Part shown: piece after piece, positions 1-8,329 of the stretch
Layout: every line of letters starts with the position of its first letter
How positions within the stretch are numbered: the stretch's first letter is position 1
DNA from: Trichococcus collinsii
GTDB taxonomy: Bacteria; Bacillota; Bacilli; Lactobacillales; Aerococcaceae
Assembly (NCBI RefSeq): GCF_900107505.1
Contig: NZ_FNQH01000001.1
Coordinates: 769,854 to 833,853, forward strand
Reading direction: 5' to 3'
Length of the DNA stretch: 64,000 nt
The notes under the pieces: model-generated
Database searches by the model: none
What the model was told of the DNA's origin: nothing
The model's input: the letters and a program-made list of their open reading frames with translations, nothing else
Position numbers and translations under genes: made by a program

Positions 1-83
1 ACTCTGCCCCTTTTCTGCCCCTTAACACTTTGATTATCATCCTAGGTGTTGTCATATCAACGGACGCGCCCAAAAACAAATAC
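1..83. other. junction of comGA with foreign DNA (possible attachment site)
   Basis: To the left of about position 84 the comGA frame no longer encodes ComGA-like sequence. The 83 bases contain a C-rich direct repeat, TCTGCCCCTT, at 3-12 and again at 15-24, and no gene of their own. This is what the end of an integrated phage or integrative element looks like, but the element itself is outside the window, so the type of recombinase cannot be told. Confidence 0.4.
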
Positions 84-596
84 TTCCATCGTAATGATCT
101 GCAGCGGTTCATCGGCATATTTTCTGCGCAACAAATGATAGATGGTGGTCGTTTTGCCGGAGCCGGTAGGACCGGAAAACAGCACCAGCCCGCTCTTGTG
201 GTCCAACAGTTCGAGCAACTCCGCCTCTTGGGCCGGAAAAAATGCATGCAAACTCGGCTCTGAACCCGGATTGGCATACAGCATGCGGATGACGAGCGAC
301 TCTTGGTAGCGGAAATTGGCGATGGTGGACAGCCTCAGTTCAATTTTTTTGCCGTTCAGCCGGTACCTGACAGCTCCGGATTGTGGTTTTCGCCTTTCTC
401 CCACATTCATGTTCGAAAGAAATTTGAAATAGGAAATCAGTCGTTCACCCTTTTCGATTGTATACTCGGATACTTTCGACAATCCGGTACTTACCCGGAA
501 AAAGAGTTCATAATGGTCTTCGTAAGGGAGCAGATGGATATCGGAAACACCCAGCCGCATCGCATCCGCCAATAGGCTCTCTGCTTTTTCTTCCAT
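57..596 (-). pseudogene. comGA: ComGA competence ATPase, 5' part only (truncated)
   Basis: N-terminal half of the ComGA secretion ATPase, which powers assembly of the competence pseudopilus at the inner face of the membrane. The Walker A loop GPTGSGKTT lies at about residues 142-150 and is followed by LQIITME, where family members normally continue with D-P-V-E. Here the match stops at codon 171 (about position 84), eight unrelated residues follow and a TGA ends the frame at 57. Family members are roughly 300-350 residues, so the Walker B and C-terminal parts are missing. The start at 596 has a good ribosome-binding site (GAGGTGAT). The abrupt loss of homology without internal decay looks like an insertion junction; the rest of the gene and comGB onward would lie beyond the window. 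A natural partial gene is less likely. Confidence 0.85.
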
Positions 597-762
597 ATCA
601 TCACCTCATTTCTATTTTGCCGTCACTTATAGCTTCTGCGAAATCCTCCCGTCTGCTCTTTATCCGACGGGAAACTTAGTATAAAATATGTTATATTGGC
701 TTAAATAGCGGTCTCATAAGCAAAAACATAGAAGACCACTCAATACAATGGAGGTGAATTGT

Positions 763-1653
763 TTGAAAAAGAACGTTGCTGGATCGATTTTTTTGATTAC
801 GATCGGAACATTTCTGTTCGCGGTGGGCATCAATATGTTTTCCGTTGCGAATCATCTTGGCGAGGGTGGTGTGACTGGTATTAGTTTGTTGGCCTTTTAT
901 ACGATGGATATCCCTGTAGCCATCACGAGTTTCGTTTTGAACGCCATCATCCTGGTCATTGGATTCCGCTTTTTGGAAAAATCGACCATGAGACTGACGC
1001 TTCTGGCCACGCTATTGATGTCGGTGTTTCTCTATCTGACGGCGGTTTGGCGCTACCCGATGGAAACAATCATTCTGGCACCGCTTTGCTCCGGATTTTT
1101 GGTTGGGACAGGCTTGGGCCTTGTGATGCAGGCGGGCGGTTCCACGGCCGGGACCGACATCATCGCTTTGATTTTCAATAAATATCTCGGTTGGAGCACT
1201 AGTGTCGCACTGGTCGTATTGGACCTACTCGTCGTCGGACCTTCCATTTTCGTTATCGGCCTTGAGAATGTCGTTTTGACTGTCGTGCATCTCTATGTGC
1301 AAACGAAAGTGCTGGATTTCATTCTGGAAGGGTTCAATCCGAAGAAGCAGGTCTTGATCATCTCGGAGCGGCATCAGGAAATCGCTGAGGCAATCGATAA
1401 AAAAATCGGCCGCGGTATGACCTTTTTGGAAGGGGAAGGCTATTACTCCAAAAGTCAGAAGAAGGTAATTTTAATTGTCGTCAATAGACAACAGTTGATG
1501 CCTCTCAACCGGATTGTGACGGCCATCGATCCGAAGGCTTTCTTCACCATTAGTGAAGCTCAAAGCGTCATCGGCGAAGGATTTTCGTATTTGATTTCGG
1601 ATGAGCATTATCAACAAAAAATCAACGACTTCATCGACGAGCAGTCGGAATGA
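763..1653 (+). CDS. YitT family membrane protein (DUF161/DUF2179)
   Basis: Integral membrane protein of the YitT family: about five or six hydrophobic segments in the first 200 residues, including the G-G-S-T-A-G-T-D signature in the middle, then a cytoplasmic DUF2179 domain (roughly the last 90 residues, ending in FFTISEAQSVIGEGF). Family function is not settled; export or regulatory roles have been suggested. I place the start at TTG 763 because a strong GGAGGTGA lies six bases upstream; the in-frame ATG at 748 overlaps that ribosome-binding site and would lack one. It is monocistronic: comGA diverges upstream and a strong hairpin follows. Confidence 0.88.
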   Translation: MKKNVAGSIFLITIGTFLFAVGINMFSVANHLGEGGVTGISLLAFYTMDIPVAITSFVLNAIILVIGFRFLEKSTMRLTLLATLLMSVFLYLTAVWRYPMETIILAPLCSGFLVGTGLGLVMQAGGSTAGTDIIALIFNKYLGWSTSVALVVLDLLVVGPSIFVIGLENVVLTVVHLYVQTKVLDFILEGFNPKKQVLIISERHQEIAEAIDKKIGRGMTFLEGEGYYSKSQKKVILIVVNRQQLMPLNRIVTAIDPKAFFTISEAQSVIGEGFSYLISDEHYQQKINDFIDEQSE

Positions 1654-1672
1654 TCACAAAAAAACTGCATAA

Positions 1673-1720
1673 AAAAAGATCGGTGAGGACATTTTGAATG
1701 GTCCCTTTCCGATCTTTTTC
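1673..1720. terminator. bidirectional rho-independent terminator
   Basis: Eleven-base arms AAAAAGATCGG (1673-1683) and CCGATCTTTTT (1709-1719) with T runs on both strands, between the convergent yitT-like gene and the coiled-coil gene. Confidence 0.75.
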
Positions 1721-1759
1721 GTTTTGAACGATATCTTGTTTTAAAAAAAGTTTACCTTG

Positions 1760-2056
1760 TCAGGAAAGCAGAAAAACGACGGTCTTCATGATGTCCATTT
1801 TTTCCACCGCAGCGGTGTAGTTCAATCTGGCAACCTTCAGGTTCTGTTCTTCCTCGCGCATAACGGCAAGGTTCTCATCCGAATTATCTTTGATCCATTC
1901 GCCTTTCACATCCGCAAGGGCGATTTCCTGCAGCTCGACTGCTTTCTTCGCTTCTAGCAACTCGAACTTCAGCAATCCGTACTTCCTTTCTAGGTCCTGC
2001 ATTTTGACGGGATCCTTTTCCTTCAACAGCTCGATTCTGGCTTTCAGCTCTTCCAT
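1760..2056 (-). CDS. small coiled-coil protein of unknown function
   Basis: About 98 residues, highly charged and rich in Leu, Glu and Lys with heptad-like spacing over most of its length, so a soluble helical or coiled-coil protein is likely. I do not recognise a family. I prefer ATG 2056, preceded by GGAGGCGGCAAGGG; TTG 2074 in the same frame is an alternative start that would add six residues. It begins 45 bases after the DJ-1/PfpI gene stops and is probably cotranscribed with it; the hairpin at 1673-1720 ends the unit. Confidence 0.6.
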   Translation of the reverse strand: MEELKARIELLKEKDPVKMQDLERKYGLLKFELLEAKKAVELQEIALADVKGEWIKDNSDENLAVMREEEQNLKVARLNYTAAVEKMDIMKTVVFLLS

Positions 2057-2101
2057 ATCCCTTGCCGCCTCCAATTCCTCACCAACAGCCGTGTTTCCGC
2101 T

Positions 2102-2611
2102 TTAGCCCGCTAAAAACTTGCAGATTTCCAGCCCAAACTGTTTTGCTTGATCCGGACCGCTAGCAGTGATGAGATTGCCGTCCACTGTCACACCCGACTC
2201 AGAATAAAATGCCCCTTTGGCTTCGATAGCTGCTATCTCGGATTCGAAAACAGTCGCATTCTTCTTTTTCAGCAAACCGGCGTTCGCTAAGATGACCGGT
2301 GCGATGCAGATGGCTGCAACCATTTTGCCTTGTCCATTCATCGCCTGCGCCAACATCCAAGCGTGCGGATCGTCAAAGAAAACGCGGCTTCCTTTTCCCC
2401 CAATGAACACCACTCCATCAAAAATGGTCGTATCGACATCCTCAACCAATAGATCTGACTGCGCAATCCCGCCATGCACACCCATACAAGTCCCGGTCTT
2501 GTGGCTGGCGATCCACATCTCATGTCCGCATTTTGCAACTTCTTCCTGAGTTATGAATAATTCTTCATCGCGGAAGTCCTCAGGTGCAATCACAAATATT
2601 ACTTTTGCCAT
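2102..2611 (-). CDS. DJ-1/PfpI family protein
   Basis: 169 residues with the flavodoxin-like fold pattern of the DJ-1/PfpI superfamily: an N-terminal VIFVIAPEDF strand, G-G-K-G motif near residue 75, and the nucleophile elbow AAICIAP near residue 100. In PfpI-type proteases and the deglycases the elbow is normally A-I-C-H-G; here the residue after Cys is Ile, so the classical Cys-His pair is absent. A role as a redox sensor, chaperone or glyoxalase/deglycase-like enzyme is possible, but protease activity looks unlikely. It heads a probable two-gene unit with the coiled-coil protein downstream. Confidence 0.85.
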   Translation of the reverse strand: MAKVIFVIAPEDFRDEELFITQEEVAKCGHEMWIASHKTGTCMGVHGGIAQSDLLVEDVDTTIFDGVVFIGGKGSRVFFDDPHAWMLAQAMNGQGKMVAAICIAPVILANAGLLKKKNATVFESEIAAIEAKGAFYSESGVTVDGNLITASGPDQAKQFGLEICKFLAG

Positions 2612-2794
2612 ACGGCTATTCCCCCATTCGTTGTTTATCCCGATCGGATAATGATAGTTACTCTTTAAGAGCCGTGATCGAAAAGTCCAAGGAAAACTCG
2701 ACTTTGGCTACCTAAATTATACTACAAGCCAGACGAGAAAGCGATTTCAGGACCAGAATTGGCGCTTCGAGGTACCCCGGCAGCATCCGAAGAA

Positions 2795-2844
2795 AAAACC
2801 GGTTGCCCTTCATAGTCATTTGACAAAGAAGGGCAACCGGTTTT
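2795..2844 (-). terminator. terminator of yebC
   Basis: Perfect 16-base inverted repeat, AAAACCGGTTGCCCTT at 2795-2810 and its complement at 2829-2844, followed on the minus strand by six T. It lies 17 bases past the yebC stop codon. The preceding 2612-2794 interval holds no gene I can see; it is upstream of the DJ-1 gene and must carry its promoter. Confidence 0.8.
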
Positions 2845-2860
2845 GATTTTCTGCAAAATA

Positions 2861-3598
2861 TTATTCTTCGTCGTCCAAATCAGCGTTGTGGAATACTTCG
2901 GAGACGTCATCATCTTCTTCCAGCTTTTCCAGCATCGTTCTGAATTGCGTTTCTTTATCTGCTGCGATAGCCGACAAAGTTTGCGGAACCATCGTGACTT
3001 CCGCTTCGGCCAGCATGTAGCCTTCTGCCTTCAATGCTTCACAAACCGCATCAAATTCGGTAGGATCTGTGTAAATCTCGAATACTTCATCGCTCGTCTG
3101 CAACTCTTCCCCGCCGGCTTCCAACACGCTCATCAACATCGTGTCTTCATCCACTTCCAAGTCTTCGCGCTCAATTGCGATATAACCTTTGCGGTCGAAC
3201 ATGTAGCTGACCGAACCGGATTCTCCCAAAGATCCTCCGTTTTTGTTGAAAGCGACTCTGATGTTTGTGGCGGTGCGGTTGCGGTTGTCGGTCAAAGCAT
3301 GGACCAAAACAGCCACACCGTTAGGGCCGTAGCCTTCATAAGTGATTTCTTCATAGTTTTCGCCTTCTCCAGCAGATGTTGCTTTTTTGATGGCGCGTGT
3401 GATGTTGTCGTTCGGCATGTTCGCCGCTTTCGCTTTATCGATGATCATGCGCAGGCTCGGGTTAGATGAGGGATCCGGACCGCTGTTTTTTGCAGCCATA
3501 TAAATTTCTTTCGATAATCTCTGGAAAATTTTACCTCGTTTTTGATCTGCAGCGCCTTTTGCGCCTTTGATTTTACTCCATTTTGAATGTCCTGACAT
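2861..3598 (-). CDS. yebC: YebC/PmpR family regulatory protein
   Basis: 245 residues starting with the hallmark [25 protein letters not shown] block and keeping the three-domain layout and length of the YebC/TACO1 family; [13 protein letters not shown] and the acidic C-terminus are also typical. Older literature treats family members as DNA-binding regulators (PmpR); more recent work assigns them to the ribosome, where they relieve stalling at proline stretches. It stands alone between the VanZ-like gene and its own strong terminator. Confidence 0.95.
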   Translation of the reverse strand: MSGHSKWSKIKGAKGAADQKRGKIFQRLSKEIYMAAKNSGPDPSSNPSLRMIIDKAKAANMPNDNITRAIKKATSAGEGENYEEITYEGYGPNGVAVLVHALTDNRNRTATNIRVAFNKNGGSLGESGSVSYMFDRKGYIAIEREDLEVDEDTMLMSVLEAGGEELQTSDEVFEIYTDPTEFDAVCEALKAEGYMLAEAEVTMVPQTLSAIAADKETQFRTMLEKLEEDDDVSEVFHNADLDDEE

Positions 3599-3664
3599 TC
3601 AGATCCCTCTTCTCATCTATTAATTTACTCAATCATTTTATCAAAAGTAACCGCTTATGGCAAT

Positions 3665-4162
3665 TCACTTTCTGCCTTTTCTGGCTGTCAGGAAGAACCA
3701 ACCCGCGATTATCGCCAAAATTGCTCCTGTGCTTGCCAAAACAACGTCTTCTTTCATCGCAAATGTCGGAGACACAAACGACTGGTGAAATTCATCTGCA
3801 GCCGCATAACTGACGGAAAGCAACAGCGCCACAATTATTGGCGTAAATGCATCCCGCATCTTACCGGAAAGTCCGCCGTACCAAAGGTAAGCCAAGATTG
3901 AATAGGAAAGGAACAACCAGATTTTGCTGCCGAAGAATCCCAAAAAACCGAAATAGCCCAATGCCTCCATGCTGATCAACTGCTCCCCGTATCGGAAGGT
4001 GAACGTTGCGAAAAAGCCGGAGAGTGGTTGCGACTGCAGAAGATTCGAAATTATATTCGGTAAAGTATAAAAATCTTGTTGGAAAGTGGCGCGATAATAG
4101 AGATAACCCATAATCAAAACTGCTCCCACTATGTATGAATTGCTCTTCTGTTCTCTTTGCAT
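3665..4162 (-). CDS. VanZ family membrane protein
   Basis: 165 residues with four hydrophobic segments and the VanZ signature ADEFHQSFV...DVVLASTGAILA (about residues 115-140). VanZ-like proteins lie in the cytoplasmic membrane; VanZ itself gives low-level teicoplanin resistance, but for the many chromosomal relatives the role is unknown. It sits upstream of yebC on the same strand with a 66-base gap, and diverges from pepF. Here the usual phage-like R-x-x-D motif before the last helix is weak, so only the family is claimed. Confidence 0.8.
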   Translation of the reverse strand: MQREQKSNSYIVGAVLIMGYLYYRATFQQDFYTLPNIISNLLQSQPLSGFFATFTFRYGEQLISMEALGYFGFLGFFGSKIWLFLSYSILAYLWYGGLSGKMRDAFTPIIVALLLSVSYAAADEFHQSFVSPTFAMKEDVVLASTGAILAIIAGWFFLTARKGRK

Positions 4163-4270
4163 GTAGTTTTTTCCTTCCCTAATGAGAATTCCTTATTTAT
4201 TTTTGGTGAAAATGGATATAATGTATTTATGGCATTAAGTTAGACAATTCAGCCTGAGAGGATGAAAAAC

Positions 4271-6079
4271 ATGAAATATAGCCTTAACTGGGATCTGGAC
4301 TCATTTTTTGAAGGCGGAAGTTCTTCACTCGCACTCCAAGAAAAGATACAATCTATTCAAGCCGGATTGAAGGATTTTGGATCCGCTGCAAACGCTTGGG
4401 ATCCTGAACAAGATAAACCGGAATATCCTGTTTTTCAGGATTTGCTTCATTACGAAGAACTGTACGCAAAAGCCTTGATGCAATGCAACAGCTACATAAC
4501 GGGTATCCAATCAGCCGATGTCTCGGATTTGAATGCGAGCGCAATCCACGCGCGAATAATTCAATTGTACAGCAAATTAACGATTATTCAAACGACACTG
4601 AAGAAAAAAGTAACCGGAATCAAGGGAAACGATTGGGATCTATTGGTGGAAAAACCCGCCTTTTCAACACTTGCATTCGCCCTGTCGGAATGGCGCCAAC
4701 AAGGCAGCCGACTTTTATCAGACGGGGAAGAAGCCTTGCTGGCAACTTTACGTGTCGATGGTTTCAATGGTTGGAGCGCGCACTATGACACGCTCGTATC
4801 CTTCATCAAAATTCCCTTTGAGGAAGTTGACGGAAATTTGAGTGAACTGTCCGCCGGCCAAGCAATGAACCGGATGTATGCCGACCCCGATCCGAGCGTG
4901 CGCGAAAAAATTTTCGTCGAATGGGAAAAAGCTTGGGGATCCCTTGCGCCTGCATTCGCCGATACACTGAATCACCTGCAAGGATTCCGTTTGGCGGATT
5001 TTGAGGCGCACCAGGATAAGGATTTCTTGGCGGAGCCTTTGCGTTACAACCGTATAAAACGCGAGACCTTGGATACGATGTGGCAAGCCATCAGCGCGAA
5101 CAAACAGCCTTTCCTTTCTTTTCTGGACCGCAAAGCCGCCCTGATGGGCAAGGATAAATTGGCTTGGTATGATGTCGATGCCCCTGTTTCGCTCGGCAGT
5201 TTCCAATCAAAAACCTTCAGCTTCGACGAAGCAGTCGATTACATCATCGAACACTTTGCCTCCTTCGGTCCCAAACTGGCTGACTTTTCCTTGGAGGCCG
5301 TCAAGAACCGATGGATTGAAGCCGAAAACCGATCCGGGAAAAGACCTGGCGGCTATTGCGAAGATTATCCGGAATCGAAAGAATCGCGCATTTTCATGAC
5401 CTTTACGGGTTCTGCAAGCGATATGAGTACATTGGCCCATGAACTTGGTCATGCCTTCCATTCCCACGTGATGCGCGACCTGCCTGATCTGAACACGCGC
5501 TACGCCATGAACGTTGCCGAAACGGCATCGACTTTTGCGGAAACAATCATCAGCGCTGCTACTGTCAGGGAAGCAAACAGCGATGAAGAAAAAATTTCCT
5601 TGCTCAATACGAAGCTCGAAAATGCGACGGCCATGTTCCTGAATATCCATGCCCGTTATCTTTTTGAAAAATCATTCTACACCGAAAGGATGAACGGCTT
5701 TGTCACGGCAGAACGTTTGTCCGGTCTGATGGAGGCTGCCCAGAAGGAGGCTTACCAAGAGAATTTGAGTGACTATCACCCCCTATTCTGGGCGAGCAAG
5801 CTGCATTTTTTCATCGATGATGTACCATTCTACAACTTCCCTTACACGTTTGGCTTCCTGTTCAGTCTTGGTATTTACGCACAATCGCTGAAGCAGACCG
5901 ATAATTTTGAAGAAACCTACATTTCACTGCTGCGGGATACCGGATCTATGACGACGGAAGAGCTGGTGATGAAGCATCTTGCTGCCGATATCACGCAACC
6001 GGAGTTCTGGAACCAAGGCTTGGAGATCATGGCGGGAGACGTGGAAGAATTTCTGCGTTTGACCGAAAAATACATCTGA
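4271..6079 (+). CDS. M3 family oligoendopeptidase (PepF/M3-type)
   Basis: Cytoplasmic zinc oligopeptidase of about 602 residues. The HEXXH zinc site is visible as LAHELGHAFHSHV near residue 395, followed by the expected downstream Glu in NVAETASTFAET. The N-terminal helical lid region and total length fit the M3B PepF clan, which trims peptides of roughly 7-17 residues. I choose ATG 4271 because GAGAGG lies nine bases upstream; ATG 4262 overlaps that site. The gene stands alone and ends in a strong bidirectional hairpin. Substrate preference cannot be read from sequence. Confidence 0.92.
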   Translation: MKYSLNWDLDSFFEGGSSSLALQEKIQSIQAGLKDFGSAANAWDPEQDKPEYPVFQDLLHYEELYAKALMQCNSYITGIQSADVSDLNASAIHARIIQLYSKLTIIQTTLKKKVTGIKGNDWDLLVEKPAFSTLAFALSEWRQQGSRLLSDGEEALLATLRVDGFNGWSAHYDTLVSFIKIPFEEVDGNLSELSAGQAMNRMYADPDPSVREKIFVEWEKAWGSLAPAFADTLNHLQGFRLADFEAHQDKDFLAEPLRYNRIKRETLDTMWQAISANKQPFLSFLDRKAALMGKDKLAWYDVDAPVSLGSFQSKTFSFDEAVDYIIEHFASFGPKLADFSLEAVKNRWIEAENRSGKRPGGYCEDYPESKESRIFMTFTGSASDMSTLAHELGHAFHSHVMRDLPDLNTRYAMNVAETASTFAETIISAATVREANSDEEKISLLNTKLENATAMFLNIHARYLFEKSFYTERMNGFVTAERLSGLMEAAQKEAYQENLSDYHPLFWASKLHFFIDDVPFYNFPYTFGFLFSLGIYAQSLKQTDNFEETYISLLRDTGSMTTEELVMKHLAADITQPEFWNQGLEIMAGDVEEFLRLTEKYI

Positions 6080-6084
6080 GGACA

Positions 6085-6131
6085 AAACAAATCCCTACGA
6101 CCTTAATTACATCGGTCGTAGGGATTTGTTT
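6085..6131. terminator. bidirectional terminator between pepF-like gene and lipid kinase gene
   Basis: Perfect 18-base inverted repeat, AAACAAATCCCTACGACC at 6085-6102 and complement at 6114-6131, T-rich on both exits. It ends directly against the stop of the convergent gene. Confidence 0.8.
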
Positions 6132-7031
6132 TTATACAAAGGCTGCCGGCCCGTAAACTTTGATGAAGGAAGGCAGTATCTCGATTTTTAGCGGAAATGA
6201 AGGGCCTTTATCACCGTCGACATTGGTGATCAAACTGTCGCTATCTTCAAGAGCGATAGTGGCCTGTTTGAATGATTTGTAGATGACAGAATCTGAATTT
6301 TTGATTTCGCCTCTGATGATTTTCGGCAATAATTTCATCGAGTCCAGCAGGTTAAACCCCTTGAAAACAACCATTCTAATCTTGCCGTCATCGACTTTTG
6401 CTTGTGGCATGAAACTTTCAAAGCTGGCGATTGAATTTGTCAGAGCAATCAGAATGAGTGGCGATTCCTGTGTAAAGGTCTCTCCATCCACTGTAATGCG
6501 GAAGCGATGCATGGTCTGTTTCGCTAATGCTTTTCCACCTTCTATGAAATAAGCCAGCGGACCATATTTTGTTTTTTCTTCTGCGCTGACCCCTTCGACA
6601 GCCTCGGGGATCGCACCAGCAGCGACATTCGACACAAAATAGCGATCATTGACCTTGCCGATGTCCAGATCGATCAAGGCTGCATTCTCCAACATTGCGA
6701 TAGCCTGTTCCGGTTCCAAAGGGATACCAATCGCTCTTGCAAGGTCATTTACAGTACCTAATGGAACAAACCCGAAAGATACGGTTTTCCCGGCATACGC
6801 CAACCCATTAATGGTTTCATTGACTGTTCCATCACCACCCATGCAGAAAACCGCGTTATGGCCGTGGTTTGCCGCTTCATATGCAAACTGTTCGGCATCT
6901 CCCTGTTTTTTGGTGTCTTTGACGGTGACCTCTTCAAACATTTCGCTCAACTGCGCCCGCATCAAGTCCAAATAGCCAGTAGCTTGTTCGCCGCCGGACG
7001 ACGGATTTACGATCAGTGTACAAATGCCCAT
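6132..7031 (-). CDS. diacylglycerol kinase family lipid kinase (YegS/DagK-like)
   Basis: 299 residues with the DAGK catalytic signature: NPSSGG near residue 9 and GGDGTVNETINGL near residue 64, followed by LGTVNDLARAIGIP. These motifs bind ATP and place the enzyme in the soluble DagK/YegS/LCB5 family. In Gram-positive bacteria DgkB recycles diacylglycerol released by lipoteichoic acid synthesis, and this is the likely role, although other lipid substrates are possible. The C-terminal beta-sandwich (ITNVDGDKGPSFPLKIEILP) is complete. Monocistronic, divergent from trhO. Confidence 0.9.
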   Translation of the reverse strand: MGICTLIVNPSSGGEQATGYLDLMRAQLSEMFEEVTVKDTKKQGDAEQFAYEAANHGHNAVFCMGGDGTVNETINGLAYAGKTVSFGFVPLGTVNDLARAIGIPLEPEQAIAMLENAALIDLDIGKVNDRYFVSNVAAGAIPEAVEGVSAEEKTKYGPLAYFIEGGKALAKQTMHRFRITVDGETFTQESPLILIALTNSIASFESFMPQAKVDDGKIRMVVFKGFNLLDSMKLLPKIIRGEIKNSDSVIYKSFKQATIALEDSDSLITNVDGDKGPSFPLKIEILPSFIKVYGPAAFV

Positions 7032-7130
7032 ATTACTATCCCTCGCTTTCTTAAAATGTCCACTGTAAGTTTAGCATGCAACATCTCCCCTATAAAGCGT
7101 GACGTTCTTTTTTCGTCACTGAGCATATTC

Positions 7131-7160
7131 TTGGCTTTCCGCTTACAAAATGTGTATAAT
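7131..7160 (+). promoter_or_regulatory. probable sigma-A promoter of trhO
   Basis: TTGGCT (7131-7136) and TATAAT (7155-7160) with an 18-base spacer, 44 bases before the trhO start. The -10 matches consensus fully. Confidence 0.5.
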
Positions 7161-7204
7161 TTCATAACGTTCGAAGTAAAGCACATTGAATTAGGGGGAG
7201 CAGT

Positions 7205-8185
7205 ATGACAAAAGAATATCGTGTCCTACTCTATTATAAATATACACCGATAGAGGATGCAGAAACATTCGCGCAAGAACATCTACGATTCTGCAAAGAA
7301 ATCGGCTTAAAAGGAAGAATTTTGGTCGCACCAGAAGGCATCAACGGAACCGTTTCTGGGACGATTAAGCAGACGCAAGCGTACATTGAGCACATGAACG
7401 CTGATTTCCGCTTCAACGACATCACCTACAAAATTGATGAGACGGACGGCCATGCGTTCAAAAAGATGTTTGTCCGTCCTCGCCAGGAAATCGTATCGCT
7501 ACACCTAGGAGGAGACGACCTTGATCCAAACGAAATGACTGGCGCATACTTGTCCCCGGAAGCGTTCCGTGAAGCTATCCTTGACGAAAACACAGTCGTC
7601 ATCGATGCCCGCAACGACTACGAGTTCGACCTTGGCCACTTCCGCGGCGCTGTCCGTCCCGATATAGAAAACTTCCGCGAATTGCCGCAATGGATTCGCG
7701 AAAACAAAGAAAAATTCATGGAAAAACGCGTCGTGACCTATTGCACCGGCGGAATCCGCTGCGAAAAATTCTCGGGATGGCTCGTCAAGGAAGGTTTTAA
7801 AGATGTCGGTCAGCTGCATGGCGGGATCGCAACCTACGGGAAAGACGAAACGGTCAAAGGCGATCTATGGGATGGAAAAATGTATGTATTTGATGAACGC
7901 ATAGGTGTTAATATCAATCGCATCGAACATGTCGTAGTCGGAAAAGACTGGTTCGACGGAACGCCATGCGAACGCTACGCGAATTGCGCCAATCCAAGTT
8001 GCAACCGTAGAATGCTGTGTTCCGAGGATAATGAACACAAATATATGCGCAGCTGCTCGCATGAATGCCGCGTTCACCAGCCGAATTATTATGTTCAGCG
8101 CAATCAATTGACGGAGTCTGACTTGGCGGAGCGCTTGGCCGCAATCGGAGAGACATTAGAGCGTTCAATCGCACCAACAGCATAA
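7205..8185 (+). CDS. trhO: tRNA uridine(34) hydroxylase TrhO, rhodanese type
   Basis: 326 residues of the YceA/UPF0176 family. The rhodanese active-site loop [12 protein letters not shown] is centred on about residue 179, preceded by DARNDYEF, and the Cys-rich C-terminal part ([12 protein letters not shown]...CSHEC) is typical. Family members use molecular oxygen to make 5-hydroxyuridine at tRNA position 34, an early step to mo5U in this group of bacteria. The N-terminal acylphosphatase-like domain (residues 1-90) is present. A single gene with its own promoter and a hairpin terminator. Confidence 0.95.
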   Translation: MTKEYRVLLYYKYTPIEDAETFAQEHLRFCKEIGLKGRILVAPEGINGTVSGTIKQTQAYIEHMNADFRFNDITYKIDETDGHAFKKMFVRPRQEIVSLHLGGDDLDPNEMTGAYLSPEAFREAILDENTVVIDARNDYEFDLGHFRGAVRPDIENFRELPQWIRENKEKFMEKRVVTYCTGGIRCEKFSGWLVKEGFKDVGQLHGGIATYGKDETVKGDLWDGKMYVFDERIGVNINRIEHVVVGKDWFDGTPCERYANCANPSCNRRMLCSEDNEHKYMRSCSHECRVHQPNYYVQRNQLTESDLAERLAAIGETLERSIAPTA

Positions 8186-8194
8186 TAGCAACTG

Positions 8195-8228
8195 AATCAG
8201 CCAGGAGACTATTCCTTGCTGATTTTTT
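8195..8228 (+). terminator. terminator of trhO
   Basis: AATCAGC...AGG paired with CCT...GCTGATT and followed by TTTTTT, just after the trhO stop. Confidence 0.6.
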
Positions 8229-8329
8229 GGTTTCCTCCGACTTAGTGATTGTTCATGCTATGTAATAGTCAGGGCAAAGCTTTTTTGTTATACTGATAAG
8301 TGACCACCTGAAAAGGAAAGAGGGAATAT

